Shown here: positions 19,112 to 27,368 of the stretch, piece by piece
Layout: each line of letters starts with the position of its first letter
Numbering within the stretch: position 1 is the stretch's first letter
Assembly (NCBI RefSeq): GCF_900169565.1
Contig: NZ_LT828648.1
Location: 1,552,876-1,616,875, forward strand
DNA from: Nitrospira japonica
GTDB lineage: Bacteria > Nitrospirota > Nitrospiria > Nitrospirales > Nitrospiraceae
Length of the DNA: 64,000 bases
Direction: 5' to 3'
Made by a program: the position numbers and the translations under genes
Notes under the pieces: generated by a model
Database searches by the model: none
What the model saw: the letters and a program-made list of their open reading frames with translations, nothing else
What the model was told of the DNA's origin: nothing

Positions 19112-19425
19112 TGATGATGGGAATCCTTTCAAAGCGATCGTGGCTAGTGTGGTCCCTGCTGGTGTGGCTCATCCTCACGAGCGGGATCATGGGCGCTTCC
19201 AGCGTCGTCCACCTTCATCATCACGGCAATAATCATTCTGGAACGCATGCGACGGGTCCATGCACTTGGCTCTGCGCCGCTGGACAGGCGGTCGAATCCG
19301 GCCTCGTCCATTTGAGCTTTCAGAGTCGATCGACCGTCCCAGTCGATTGGCTGATTCACGATGCACTCACGACCCCTCCTTCCCTGCAGGTCTGGTTCCG
19401 GGGTCCTCCTCACGTTTTCGCCTAG
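19111..19425 (+). CDS. Small exported C-x-W-x-C protein C (DUF2946-like)
   Basis: A 104-residue protein (GTG start, with ATG codons at positions 2 and 3 as alternatives). It has a hydrophobic N-terminus (about 10-30), a His-rich stretch (VVHLHHHGNNHSGTHAT), CTWLCAAGQ and the C-terminal WFRGPPHVFA. The CAAG after the motif matches protein A (CSWMCAAGH). It is translationally coupled to the TlpA-like gene upstream. Function unknown; a periplasmic metal or redox role is inferred from the motif and its neighbours. Confidence 0.7.
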   Translation: MMMGILSKRSWLVWSLLVWLILTSGIMGASSVVHLHHHGNNHSGTHATGPCTWLCAAGQAVESGLVHLSFQSRSTVPVDWLIHDALTTPPSLQVWFRGPPHVFA

Positions 19426-19516
19426 AAGAAACCATCGGCACTACATAACGCGCGTCTGCCTGCATCAGCCGGAGTACGCGCGATTGCCCCGCTTCTTTAC
19501 GAAAGATTCGTGAATC

Positions 19517-20593
19517 ATGACGCGTCTTTTCAGCAGTCGTCTGCTCTCAACCCTTGTAGTCACAATGCTTGCAATGACGCTTGTTTCGCCGGGCTCGGCC
19601 CAGTCGTCCTGCGGATCCGTCAGCTGTTTTGTTGTGATCGGCTCACAGCAACAGGTGTCGCCGGCGGGCGTACTGACGGTGAACCTTACGTACAACTATA
19701 CCCCGAACGGTCTGCCTCCGGATGGAGCCAATACAATTCCCTATGCGAATCAGCAGACCAAACAGTTGATCCTGGGGAACACTCCTGTCAGCAATCTTGA
19801 AACATTGGTTCAGACGGCGGCGCTGGATCTCAACTATGGTCTGACAGAGCGGTTCGGTCTTCAGGTCATGCTGCCGTATAAGTCTGTGCAGTCAGTTGGC
19901 CAGTTCGGCCCAGGGACCGTATCCAGCTTCAATGATCAAGGGCTGGGAGATATTCTCGGCAAGGTCAAATACAACCTGCTCCCGACGTTGAGGAGCATGT
20001 TGGTCCTGGAAATGGGGGTCTACTTTCCGACTGGGACCTATCAACAAGCAGGTCCGAACGGTCAATATGCGGAATCCACTTTGCAGCTTGGCCGGGGAGC
20101 GTTCGGCTTTCAACCGAGCTTCTATCAAACCTACGAGATTCTTCCTCACCGACTAAACCAATTTCTGCAGGGCAGCTGGCGTTACACGCTCAGAAATCCA
20201 GACGGTTATCAGTTTGGCCAGGAGTATGCCCTCAATTTGGGCTTCAACATCGTGACCGTGCCCTGGTTGACCCTTACGGAACAGATCAACTTCCGCTACA
20301 AGACGAAGGATAACATCGAGGCGGCGCTGTACCAACTCGTCGGGCCTCCGGTCAATCGAGCGGTATTGATCGACGGGACGATCACCGGTCGTCCTGTGCC
20401 GACCACCAACTTTACCTACGCAGCATTTTCAACAGGCATCTTGGTCAATCTCTGGGATTTCGCGCAGGGCTATTTCATGGCCCAGATTCCTTTCTACCGA
20501 GATTTCAACGGAAACCTGCAATTGGACATCAGCTACATCGGAGGACTGACGAAATACTTCGCCACTCCTCCTTTGTTTTCCGGAGGAGCGTGA
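19517..20593 (+). CDS. Outer-membrane beta-barrel protein (transporter-like)
   Basis: A 358-residue protein with signal peptide to about residue 29. A short cysteine-bearing mature start (SSCGSVSCFVVIG) is followed by alternating amphipathic strands typical of a 12- to 14-strand barrel (LDLNYGLTERFGLQVMLPYK, MLVLEMGVYFPTGTY and so on). It resembles the broad MetA/phenol-degradation transporter-like OM family; no substrate can be named. Its stop overlaps the GTG of the next C-x-W-x-C gene, linking the two. Confidence 0.7.
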   Translation: MTRLFSSRLLSTLVVTMLAMTLVSPGSAQSSCGSVSCFVVIGSQQQVSPAGVLTVNLTYNYTPNGLPPDGANTIPYANQQTKQLILGNTPVSNLETLVQTAALDLNYGLTERFGLQVMLPYKSVQSVGQFGPGTVSSFNDQGLGDILGKVKYNLLPTLRSMLVLEMGVYFPTGTYQQAGPNGQYAESTLQLGRGAFGFQPSFYQTYEILPHRLNQFLQGSWRYTLRNPDGYQFGQEYALNLGFNIVTVPWLTLTEQINFRYKTKDNIEAALYQLVGPPVNRAVLIDGTITGRPVPTTNFTYAAFSTGILVNLWDFAQGYFMAQIPFYRDFNGNLQLDISYIGGLTKYFATPPLFSGGA

Positions 20594-21003
20594 CAACGAA
20601 CTCGCAAAATAGGGTGGTCCTAGTAACGTCGAAGACACGAACACCCTCACGTATCCACTTGATCCCACATGACAAAGGAAGCGGGTTGTTGATCGTAACT
20701 TGGGTACTTGTAAGCCTGTGGGCGTTGTGGTGGGTCTCCGGACCATTGCCGGCAGTCTATGCGGGGCTGATGAATCAAGGAAAGAAGTTTCCTTGTCATC
20801 AGACACAAACGCATTCACAAAGCGAGCCTACATCGTGCTCCTGGCATTGTCACGCGATTGACCCGCCGGGGATCGACGTGCGGAGCTGTTTTTCGGTGGC
20901 AGCCGCTGAAGGGAGGAGATCAAAAGCTGTTCAGGCTCTTCTGATAGTCGGTCGTCTCTCTCACGGACTTGTTTCCAGGGGGCCGCCGCTTGTCGATCAA
21001 TGA
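20590..21003 (+). CDS. Small exported C-x-W-x-C protein D (DUF2946-like)
   Basis: A 137-residue protein starting at a GTG that overlaps the stop of the barrel gene (GTGA). The hydrophobic segment is internal (about residues 32-56) after a charged N-terminus, so this member is probably anchored. The motif region is FPCHQTQTHSQSEPTSCSWHC followed by HAID, and the end is SRGPPLVDQ. A further cysteine (RSCFSV) is present. It is the longest and most divergent of the five. Confidence 0.65.
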   Translation: MTTNSQNRVVLVTSKTRTPSRIHLIPHDKGSGLLIVTWVLVSLWALWWVSGPLPAVYAGLMNQGKKFPCHQTQTHSQSEPTSCSWHCHAIDPPGIDVRSCFSVAAAEGRRSKAVQALLIVGRLSHGLVSRGPPLVDQ

Positions 21004-21075
21004 CCGCGCGATCTTGTGATCAAACATATCCTCGTATTGGGTCAGCGAAGACAACGGACTAGAAAGGATTCAACG

Positions 21076-22632
21076 ATGAAACCGATGAGAAGACAACGAC
21101 AGCTGAAAGCCGCGGCCTACGCAGCACTATTGGCGGTCATGGTCATCAGCTTGGCCAACTGCAGTTCGAGCGATTCCAGCACTCCAGCGGCTTCGACGTC
21201 CAGTGGGAGCGCCGCGCTTCAGGGGCCGCTGGTTTTTGTGAACAATACCGGAGATAAGACACTGACCAGCGTCTCGCTGAAGGGAGACGCTGGCAATGCG
21301 GTCGCCGGCACGATCGATGCTGCAAAGTTCGGCAACGTGGCCTTAGGCGACATGCAGTTCTCAGAAGGGGAATGGCTATTTGTGAATCTTGGAGCCGGTA
21401 ATGCCGTGGCCCTGGTCGATCCATTGACCGGTGCGACTCCGATCCATGAAACGAATCTCACCACAGGGACTCGTCCCGTGCACATCTACCGTGATCCGAA
21501 CGATGGCGAAGTGATCTGGTCGATGAACGATGGGGATAATGCAGGAGGCACCGCGACGCCGGGTGACGATCTCATCAATTGTGCGGCGCAGAGTGGTGGA
21601 TCAGTTACGGTCATCCATAATTCACATCTTGGCCCTGGTGCCAATATCCCGCACATCCTGGGAACGATCTGTCTGTTGGCCGACGGCCACAAAGTCACGG
21701 CGTTTTCCTCAGGGGCGGGAATCCCAAGACGTGCCTTTGTTTCGAGTGAAGTGGGTGGTGAAGTCGCAGTTATTGATAACGATGAGACCTCAGCAAACTA
21801 TCTGAAGGTGACTGCACGCATTGATTTGTGCAATTCCACCAAGGAAGCCGTGCCTTGCAACGATGAATCTGCGACACCGTTGACGACGGCATTCACGCCC
21901 AACAATTCGCATCCCCATGGGATCCGCTGGTCTCAATTGACCAAGAAGGTGTACAGTATTCAGGAGGGTTACGACCAGATTGCGGAAATCGATCCCACGA
22001 CTCTTGCCATTACCAATACGTTCGATCTGACTGGCACCCCGTACACAGGGTACGGCATCTCTGCTGATGGACGGTTTCTCCTGTTGCGCGGTGATACAAC
22101 TCCCGCAACGGGAACCAAACTCGGCATCCTCGATCTCAGTGTGACGCCGGCGGTGCGCACGGACTTCACGATTCCCGAATTGGACGGGACGGCTCCGGGG
22201 TCCTTCAAGTTTTCTCCGGACGGCAAGCGTTTCTACATCCTGGCCGGGAATACGGCTACGGCGACCAAAAAGGATCGCCTGTTTGCGTTCGATTCCTCGA
22301 CGCTGACGGCGACGCCGCCAGCGCTGACTCTCTTGAAAGAAATCCCGCTCGTAGCAACCGGCGGGCACAGCCTGGATCTTCTCATCCAAGGCGCCGGCGC
22401 CGCGACCTATGTGGTGGTGTCGAATAGCACGGACAATTCCGTTTCGGTCATCAACGCCACTGACAATACGATCAAGCAGACTGTTCAAGTGGGGCCGACG
22501 CCAGGCGCTGTGATGGTCTATTACCCCGGGGCAGCGGCAGCCGGAAACCAAGCAACCGCGTCCGTGGTTTCGGGCGTGCAGGCGGCGCCGATGCTGTTGC
22601 CTGAGCGGCTGGATGATTACGGAATGAGGTGA
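21076..22632 (+). CDS. Lipoprotein with YVTN-type beta-propeller repeats
   Basis: A 518-residue protein with an AAAGGA site before the ATG, a signal peptide and a lipobox (VISLANC, cysteine about 33) followed by a Ser-rich linker. The body shows YVTN/SMP-30-like blades (PLVFVNNTGDKTLTSVSL, RAFVSSEVGGEVAVIDND, YVVVSNSTDNSVSVINATDNTI). This fold often binds ligands or quinone/metal cofactors. It belongs to module 2 between protein D and the second HTH gene. Substrate unknown. Confidence 0.78.
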   Translation: MKPMRRQRQLKAAAYAALLAVMVISLANCSSSDSSTPAASTSSGSAALQGPLVFVNNTGDKTLTSVSLKGDAGNAVAGTIDAAKFGNVALGDMQFSEGEWLFVNLGAGNAVALVDPLTGATPIHETNLTTGTRPVHIYRDPNDGEVIWSMNDGDNAGGTATPGDDLINCAAQSGGSVTVIHNSHLGPGANIPHILGTICLLADGHKVTAFSSGAGIPRRAFVSSEVGGEVAVIDNDETSANYLKVTARIDLCNSTKEAVPCNDESATPLTTAFTPNNSHPHGIRWSQLTKKVYSIQEGYDQIAEIDPTTLAITNTFDLTGTPYTGYGISADGRFLLLRGDTTPATGTKLGILDLSVTPAVRTDFTIPELDGTAPGSFKFSPDGKRFYILAGNTATATKKDRLFAFDSSTLTATPPALTLLKEIPLVATGGHSLDLLIQGAGAATYVVVSNSTDNSVSVINATDNTIKQTVQVGPTPGAVMVYYPGAAAAGNQATASVVSGVQAAPMLLPERLDDYGMR

Positions 22633-22727
22633 GGAGGAATTCGGCCGTCGAAACGGACCTATCCGACCGAGAGGGGGGCGGGCATTCCGCCCCCTCATTT
22701 CACGGGCATTGTGCCATGGAGGACACC

Positions 22728-22961
22728 ATGGGAAAGACGCTATTGCGCGTAGGAGAGGCGGCGGAGTTCTTATCGGTCAGCCGGTGGACGATCTATCGCT
22801 GGGTAGAGCAGGGCAGGCTCGAAGGCACCAGGATCGGAAAGGGCAGTGTGCGGGTGTTTCAATCGTCGTTAGATCGACTGATCCAGCAGAACAAGACAGG
22901 AGAGATAGGGCCGAGTGGCATGGCATCTGCCGCCGCTTATTGCCAGCCACGGACCCTGTAG
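22728..22961 (+). CDS. Single-domain HTH (excisionase/MerR-type) DNA-binding protein 2
   Basis: A 77-residue paralogue of the protein at 18040: LLRVGEAAEFLSVSRWTIYR then WVEQGRLEGTRIGKGSVRVF. Most HTH residues are identical. The frame is open upstream, but GGAGG before this ATG and the shared N-terminus (M-G/E-K-T-L) decide the start. It closes module 2. Its 3' end overlaps the convergent lipoprotein gene by 25 bp. Confidence 0.75.
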   Translation: MGKTLLRVGEAAEFLSVSRWTIYRWVEQGRLEGTRIGKGSVRVFQSSLDRLIQQNKTGEIGPSGMASAAAYCQPRTL

Positions 22962-23287
22962 CCACGATCGGTCAGGCAATGCTCGATTGCTTGCCGATAG
23001 TCCTCATGGGAAAGCCAGACGGCATGGGGGGTATCGGCGGTTCCCAGCACCACGCCGTTCGCCGATGTGCCGAGAGGGGGAAGCCATCGAGGCTGCATGC
23101 TCACGGGCGCAGCCTGGTGTACTTCGGTGCGGCAGGTTTGAAGGTCTTGGGAGACGATAGCACTCTCAATCGGGACCGACCCGTCCCCGAGATCGACAAT
23201 AGGCTGTGGAACGTGGCGGGTGGAGGAGCAGGCCAGCGACAGGCAAATCCATGTCATACCGATGAGATAGACAATCAAGTGGCTCAT
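22937..23287 (-). CDS. Small lipoprotein of unknown function
   Basis: A 116-residue protein on the opposite strand, with a signal peptide and lipobox (ICLSLAC, cysteine about 20). The mature part ends AIEHCLTDRGYRVRGW, a C-x4-GY-x-V pattern common in small envelope proteins. Mature cysteines in LQTCRTEV and EHCLTD may pair. It is the only minus-strand gene in this island and shares a 200-bp divergent promoter region with the gene at 23488. Confidence 0.65.
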   Translation of the reverse strand: MSHLIVYLIGMTWICLSLACSSTRHVPQPIVDLGDGSVPIESAIVSQDLQTCRTEVHQAAPVSMQPRWLPPLGTSANGVVLGTADTPHAVWLSHEDYRQAIEHCLTDRGYRVRGWQ

Positions 23288-23487
23288 GGTGCTTCTTACG
23301 GAAGATACTCAAGAGAATTGTATGCTTTCGAACGTCAGGCAGGCAACACCGAGCGACAGGGTGAAGCGCCCTCGGTGTAAAGCCGAGGTGGGCTTTAGGC
23401 CAGATGCAGTATGAATGTGTTGCAATCGTCGGCAGTTGTCGGTAGACAAGCCGTGATGAAGGCCGTATAGGTGAGACAAAGTATCTT

Positions 23488-23820
23488 ATGATGATCCCGC
23501 GTAGAAGGCACTTCGTCATACTGGTCGCAGGCGTCACAGCTCTGATGTACGTGGCCCTGGCGGGCCTGTCGGCTGGCTGCTTGTTCATGCATGCGGGTTC
23601 GAGCATCGGACATGATCATCATGAGCCAGGCTCCTCCCATTCACCCCTTTGCGCCTGGTCCTGCCAAACCACGTCGCACGCGTCGCTCATCTCCCCGCCA
23701 CCGTCAGAGACTGTCCGGACTCCCGGTGCTCAGGTCCCGGCAACGGCGGCGCTTCCCCTTTCAGCCCATCGCGACGAACGACTTCATCCTCGCGCGCCAC
23801 CTCTTCATCTCTTCTCGTAG
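23488..23820 (+). CDS. Small exported C-x-W-x-C protein E (DUF2946-like)
   Basis: A 110-residue protein with N-terminal hydrophobic segment (about 9-32), His-rich stretch (GHDHHEPGSSHS), CAWSCQTT and the C-terminus LHPRAPPLHLFS. It is the fifth member of the family and opens the short third module (E, HMA-like protein, HTH protein). The CxWxC-Q-x start resembles protein B (CVWACQAN). Confidence 0.68.
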   Translation: MMIPRRRHFVILVAGVTALMYVALAGLSAGCLFMHAGSSIGHDHHEPGSSHSPLCAWSCQTTSHASLISPPPSETVRTPGAQVPATAALPLSAHRDERLHPRAPPLHLFS

Positions 23821-23948
23821 CCGGCTCTTCTAGTCGAACAATTTATCCGGAACGTCCTGCCATGGCGATACGTCGTCGTGGGGGAGGTATGGCTGTGCTC
23901 GTGATGGCCTCGAAGTCTCGATGAGATGCGAGGAGACAGGGAGAAACG

Positions 23949-24314
23949 ATGCAAACATATCCATGGGTGGGCATTTTCTTGTTCGCGTTGAGCGTCTCGA
24001 CGCCGGTCATGGCCGCTGATGACGCGCAGCCGTCGAATCATCCTGAACCAGCGGCGGAAGGATTGACCCAAACGATCGTTCAAATCGGCGGACGGTTCTG
24101 CGAATACCACCGAAAGGATGTCGAACAGGCACTACGCGGACACGAAGCGGTCCAGAGCATCGAGTTTCTCAACGATCACGGCACGGTGTTGATTCGCTAT
24201 GAGGCCGACGGAGTTCCGTCCGATCGGTTGGCCGAAACGGCTGCACAGGCGGCTTTCGGCACGGGTTGCAGAGCTTGGGTGGATCAGGGTGGTCCGGCCA
24301 TGCCGCGCTCATGA
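23949..24314 (+). CDS. Exported HMA-like protein with CEYH metal site
   Basis: A 121-residue protein with signal peptide (to about residue 22). The domain matches the beta-alpha-beta pattern of heavy-metal-associated domains (TIVQIGGRFCEYHRKDVEQALRG, then a VQSIEFLNDHGTVLIRYE strand pair). The canonical GMxCxxC loop is replaced by GGRFCEYH, so the site would be C-x-x-H. A single later cysteine (GTGCRAW) is also present. Periplasmic location is unusual for HMA chaperones. Role inferred as a metal carrier; specificity unknown. Confidence 0.6.
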   Translation: MQTYPWVGIFLFALSVSTPVMAADDAQPSNHPEPAAEGLTQTIVQIGGRFCEYHRKDVEQALRGHEAVQSIEFLNDHGTVLIRYEADGVPSDRLAETAAQAAFGTGCRAWVDQGGPAMPRS

Positions 24315-24385
24315 CGATGAGGCAAGGAACTCGACGCGACGAATCCTTCGGCAAACGGGCGATGCGATAACGAACGGATCTCACA

Positions 24386-24634
24386 ATGGACGCCCCTCTC
24401 CTGCGAGTTCACGAGGCAGCCGCATTGCTGAAAGTCAGTAAGTGGACCGTCTATCGATGGATCGAAGAGGGGCGTCTCCGAGCCACGAAGATCGGTCGCG
24501 GCAGTCTGCGGGTGTTTCGCGTTTCGCTGACCGCCCTGATCGACGAGAACAGAACCGATTCATTGAGTGTTCCGGCCAAGCATCGAGGGAATGTCGTCAA
24601 GTTGAGGGCTGTGGCGGCCAAAAGAAAGAAGTGA
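24386..24634 (+). CDS. Single-domain HTH (excisionase/MerR-type) DNA-binding protein 3
   Basis: An 82-residue third paralogue: LLRVHEAAALLKVSKWTVYR, WIEEGRLRATKIGRGSLRVF, then a Lys/Arg-rich tail (RAVAAKRKK). More divergent than copies 1 and 2, but with the same fold and the same closing position in a gene group. A local regulator of module 3 is the simplest reading. Confidence 0.74.
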   Translation: MDAPLLRVHEAAALLKVSKWTVYRWIEEGRLRATKIGRGSLRVFRVSLTALIDENRTDSLSVPAKHRGNVVKLRAVAAKRKK

Positions 24635-24832
24635 AGAAACCTAGTCAGTACCAGATCCGGGAGTTGCGCACTCTTCTTTCGGATCTGTCCGGGGTGCCGG
24701 GGGTGGCCTCCCCCCGGGCCCCCGGCCCTTCGGGGCTACGGCAAGGCATGACGATGAGAGAACCAACGGAACATGTCGTGGGCGGGACTCCAACGAGTGA
24801 GCTGCGCTGACCACGCAGTGGAGTTCCGGACG

Positions 24833-24862
24833 GAGGGAAGCGCATGCCCTTGCGCTTCCCTC
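24833..24862. terminator. Strong hairpin after module 3
   Basis: A perfect 12-bp stem (GAGGGAAGCGCA / TGCGCTTCCCTC) with a 6-nt loop, followed by a pyrimidine tract TCCCCCTTCTTC. It is the best terminator candidate in the 481-bp gap 24635-25115. The rest of that gap, including a GC-rich CCCCCCGGGCCCCCGGCCC stretch near 24711, holds no convincing gene. Confidence 0.5.
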
Positions 24863-25115
24863 TCCCCCTTCTTCAGCATCTTCGGCACGGGAGGCTTCTG
24901 CCAACTGCTGTCTCGTCACATGTGCATAGTGTGCGGTCACTGCCGATGCATTGACGTATGCTCCAACCCCGACAACGAGTTGACCTGGTTTTGGTGGTCG
25001 GGCTGGTTCCATACGATAGCTATCGGCTGTTGCGCGGGTCGGCACATATTGGCGCACGTCTGTAGACAGTCATCGAAGTGACGCCTATAACGGGTTCGCA
25101 AAAGGATGGTTCCGG

Positions 25116-25457
25116 ATGCAGATACTCGTCGTCTTCTGGCTGGTTGCGGGCTTGCTATTGACCAGGACGACGGTCTTGGCTCAGGACGCGACGATCGAGC
25201 GTGTTCTGAGGACGCAAGTGTTCAACAAGACCTTTGAAGGGTTTGAATATTACCATGTCACCATCGAAGAGGATCAGCCGCAGGCAGACGGCTCGCGCGA
25301 AGTGATCGCCGTCGCGAGTGGAAAGTTTCTGAACAATACCGTGCGGCTCAAGGCGCTTTTCCTGATCGTCGATGAACAAGTGATTGGCGGGCAAATCCTC
25401 GACAATACCGGGTTGCCCCCTTGTCTTGCTCCGGGAGAAAGTCGGTCGTCGTTATAA
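25116..25457 (+). CDS. Small secreted protein of unknown function
   Basis: A 113-residue protein with a signal peptide (to about residue 22, VLAQD) and a mixed alpha/beta mature part (IERVLRTQVFNKTFEGFEYYHVTIEE). No known family was recognised. It lies 20 bp before the cupredoxin-like gene, so the two are probably co-transcribed. Confidence 0.55.
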   Translation: MQILVVFWLVAGLLLTRTTVLAQDATIERVLRTQVFNKTFEGFEYYHVTIEEDQPQADGSREVIAVASGKFLNNTVRLKALFLIVDEQVIGGQILDNTGLPPCLAPGESRSSL

Positions 25458-25477
25458 CCAGAAGGGGAGGTTTTATC

Positions 25478-25954
25478 ATGGTGAGGAGAGTGATCATCGG
25501 CTTTATGGGATTGTTGTCGATCGCATTCACAGGATCCGCCTGGGCGCTGCATGCCGGCGGCGTGGAAGTGGGCGATCTGGAGACTGGGTCGGTCGTGGGG
25601 CAACCGTTCAAGGAATTGGATATCGACGCCGAATTGTTCGCAATTGACATCGGGAATCTGAAGACCTGGTATCCTCCTGTCACGGTGATCGATTTCAAGG
25701 TCCGGCCGGGACGCCCGGTGCTCTTGCGGGTCACGAATTCGTCGTCCGCGCAGCGTGGGTTTCAGATGACCGACGCTGTCAGCGCCGCGACGCCGACGGT
25801 GCTGAAGGCCGAAGTAGTGTTGAAGCCGGGCGAGACGCGATACATCGGCATTCCGACCAGCGACCTGTTCTACGCGACACAAGGCAACACTCTGACGTAC
25901 CGCGACCATCTCAATCCGAAGGATCCAGGCGGCAAGCTCGTGATGATCAAATAA
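25478..25954 (+). CDS. Secreted cupredoxin-like protein
   Basis: A 158-residue exported protein (GGGGAGG ribosome-binding site decides this ATG; signal peptide to about residue 22). The beta-sandwich pattern IDFKVRPGRPVLLRVTNSSSAQRGFQM ... VVLKPGETRYIGIPTSDLF resembles the cupredoxin_1 domain. The classical His-Cys-His-Met copper set is not complete: no cysteine is visible in the mature part. It may be a structural relative or bind metal differently. It follows a small secreted gene and precedes a hairpin terminator. Confidence 0.55.
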   Translation: MVRRVIIGFMGLLSIAFTGSAWALHAGGVEVGDLETGSVVGQPFKELDIDAELFAIDIGNLKTWYPPVTVIDFKVRPGRPVLLRVTNSSSAQRGFQMTDAVSAATPTVLKAEVVLKPGETRYIGIPTSDLFYATQGNTLTYRDHLNPKDPGGKLVMIK

Positions 25955-25986
25955 TTCTTGCCGAGTCGCTTGCGACCTGTTCCTGA

Positions 25987-26027
25987 CCGCCTTGGCCGCT
26001 TCCGCAAGCGGCAAGGCGGCGCTCTTT
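25987..26027 (+). terminator. Rho-independent terminator candidate
   Basis: CCGCCTTG-G-CCGCTT and AAGCGG-CAAGGCGG form a 14-bp stem with one bulged G and a CCGC loop, followed by CGCTCTTT. It sits 32 bp after the cupredoxin-like gene. Confidence 0.65.
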
Positions 26028-26123
26028 CCCCATCCTTGGCGTGTTGATTTCAAGCCGGCCTCACCGTATAGTCGAATCTGTCGGTTTGCAGGCGCCAGTC
26101 CGGCATTTTGAGATTAGCGCATT

Positions 26124-27170
26124 ATGGTCGCACTCCTATTCGAGTTACTTCTGGCCTCCTTCCTCCTCCTCTCATTCCCGAGTATCGACCTGGCCGCACC
26201 CACTGATTCAGGCAAGCGCGCACTCGAGCGAGCGGCCGGTCTCCTGAAGGCCGGCGATGCCGACGGCGCGCTGGCGGCGGTGAACAAGACGCTCGAAGCC
26301 AACCAGTCCGCCGAAGCCTATTATCTGCTCGGCCAGATCTATTTCAAAGGCAAGAAGAAGCCGGCGGAGGCGGTCGAAGCCTTGACGCATGCCATCAAGC
26401 TCAAGCCGGCCTATCCTGAAGCGCTCAACGATCTGGCGGAAGTCTATCTGGCTCAGGGAAAGAGTACGGAAGCGGAACAGACGTTGAAACGGGCGATCGA
26501 GATCGATCCCAAACACGAAGATTCATATCTCGACCTCGCCAGGCTCTATGAAGGACGCCGGGACATTCCGGCCGCGATGGCCGCCTACAAGCAACTGCTC
26601 GCGGTCGACCCCACACAGCCCGACAGCTTGTTCGGGCTGGCGATGCTCTACGAGCGACAGGGGGAAAACAAGGCCGCCCGCGACACGCTCGCTCGTCTGA
26701 CGAAGGCCCATCCGAAGCATGCGGACGCATGGTACCAGGCGGGCCGGCTAGCCGAGCGAAGCAACGACCTGTTGGAGGCGGCCTACGCGTACCGGCAGGC
26801 CATCGCCGCCAAGCCTGACCTGGTCGATGCCCACTACAATTTGGGATTTATTTTTCGGAGCCAGGGCAAACCCGCGGAAGCGGAGCGGGAGTTCCTCGAA
26901 GTCATCCGATACCGTCCGGAGTATGCCGAGGCCCACATGAATCTGGGGGTCATCTATACGAGCATGAACCGGTTGGAAGAAGCGGAACAAGAATACCAAC
27001 GGGCGGTGGAACTGAAACCGGAGTATACGGAGGCTCATTACAACCTCGGTGTGTTCTATGAGCTTCATCGCAAGGACCTTCCCAAGGCGCTGGCCCAGTA
27101 CCATAAGTATCGAAATCTCGGTGGACGAGACGATCGCGTCGAACGTATTGTCGGCATGAGCGGGCGGTAG
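26124..27170 (+). CDS. Exported tetratricopeptide-repeat protein
   Basis: A 348-residue protein with an N-terminal hydrophobic segment (about 2-22) and about nine TPR units through the rest (for example AEAYYLLGQIYFKGKKKPAE, AEAHMNLGVIYTSMNRLEEA, TEAHYNLGVFYELHRKDLPK). TPRs form a protein-protein interaction superhelix. It is probably a periplasmic scaffold; partners are unknown. It stands alone between a terminator and the dsbA-like gene. Confidence 0.85.
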   Translation: MVALLFELLLASFLLLSFPSIDLAAPTDSGKRALERAAGLLKAGDADGALAAVNKTLEANQSAEAYYLLGQIYFKGKKKPAEAVEALTHAIKLKPAYPEALNDLAEVYLAQGKSTEAEQTLKRAIEIDPKHEDSYLDLARLYEGRRDIPAAMAAYKQLLAVDPTQPDSLFGLAMLYERQGENKAARDTLARLTKAHPKHADAWYQAGRLAERSNDLLEAAYAYRQAIAAKPDLVDAHYNLGFIFRSQGKPAEAEREFLEVIRYRPEYAEAHMNLGVIYTSMNRLEEAEQEYQRAVELKPEYTEAHYNLGVFYELHRKDLPKALAQYHKYRNLGGRDDRVERIVGMSGR

Positions 27171-27368
27171 CGCGGAGGACGTGCAGGCCGACTCGAAGGT
27201 ATCAAGCCGTCACCGGTAGCTCAGGGAACTCGGCGATGCTGGCCGTTGCGTAGTCCCGCCCGAGACGAGACGGACTCCCTCTGTTTCGGCCCGATGCCGA
27301 GCCAGGGTCATCCGCCGACTCCTCCACACGGTTCGGCCATTCGAAACATGGTGTTGTCCGCCAGAGGG

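Noticed and set aside
18040-24634. HTH proteins as evidence of a prophage or integrative element
   Set aside because: No integrase, att-like repeats or phage genes were found nearby; the same fold is common in chromosomal regulators.
24773-25081. Cys/Trp-rich plus-strand frame in the gap after module 3
   Set aside because: Contains the 12-bp hairpin, lacks a ribosome-binding site and a coherent domain; most likely non-coding.
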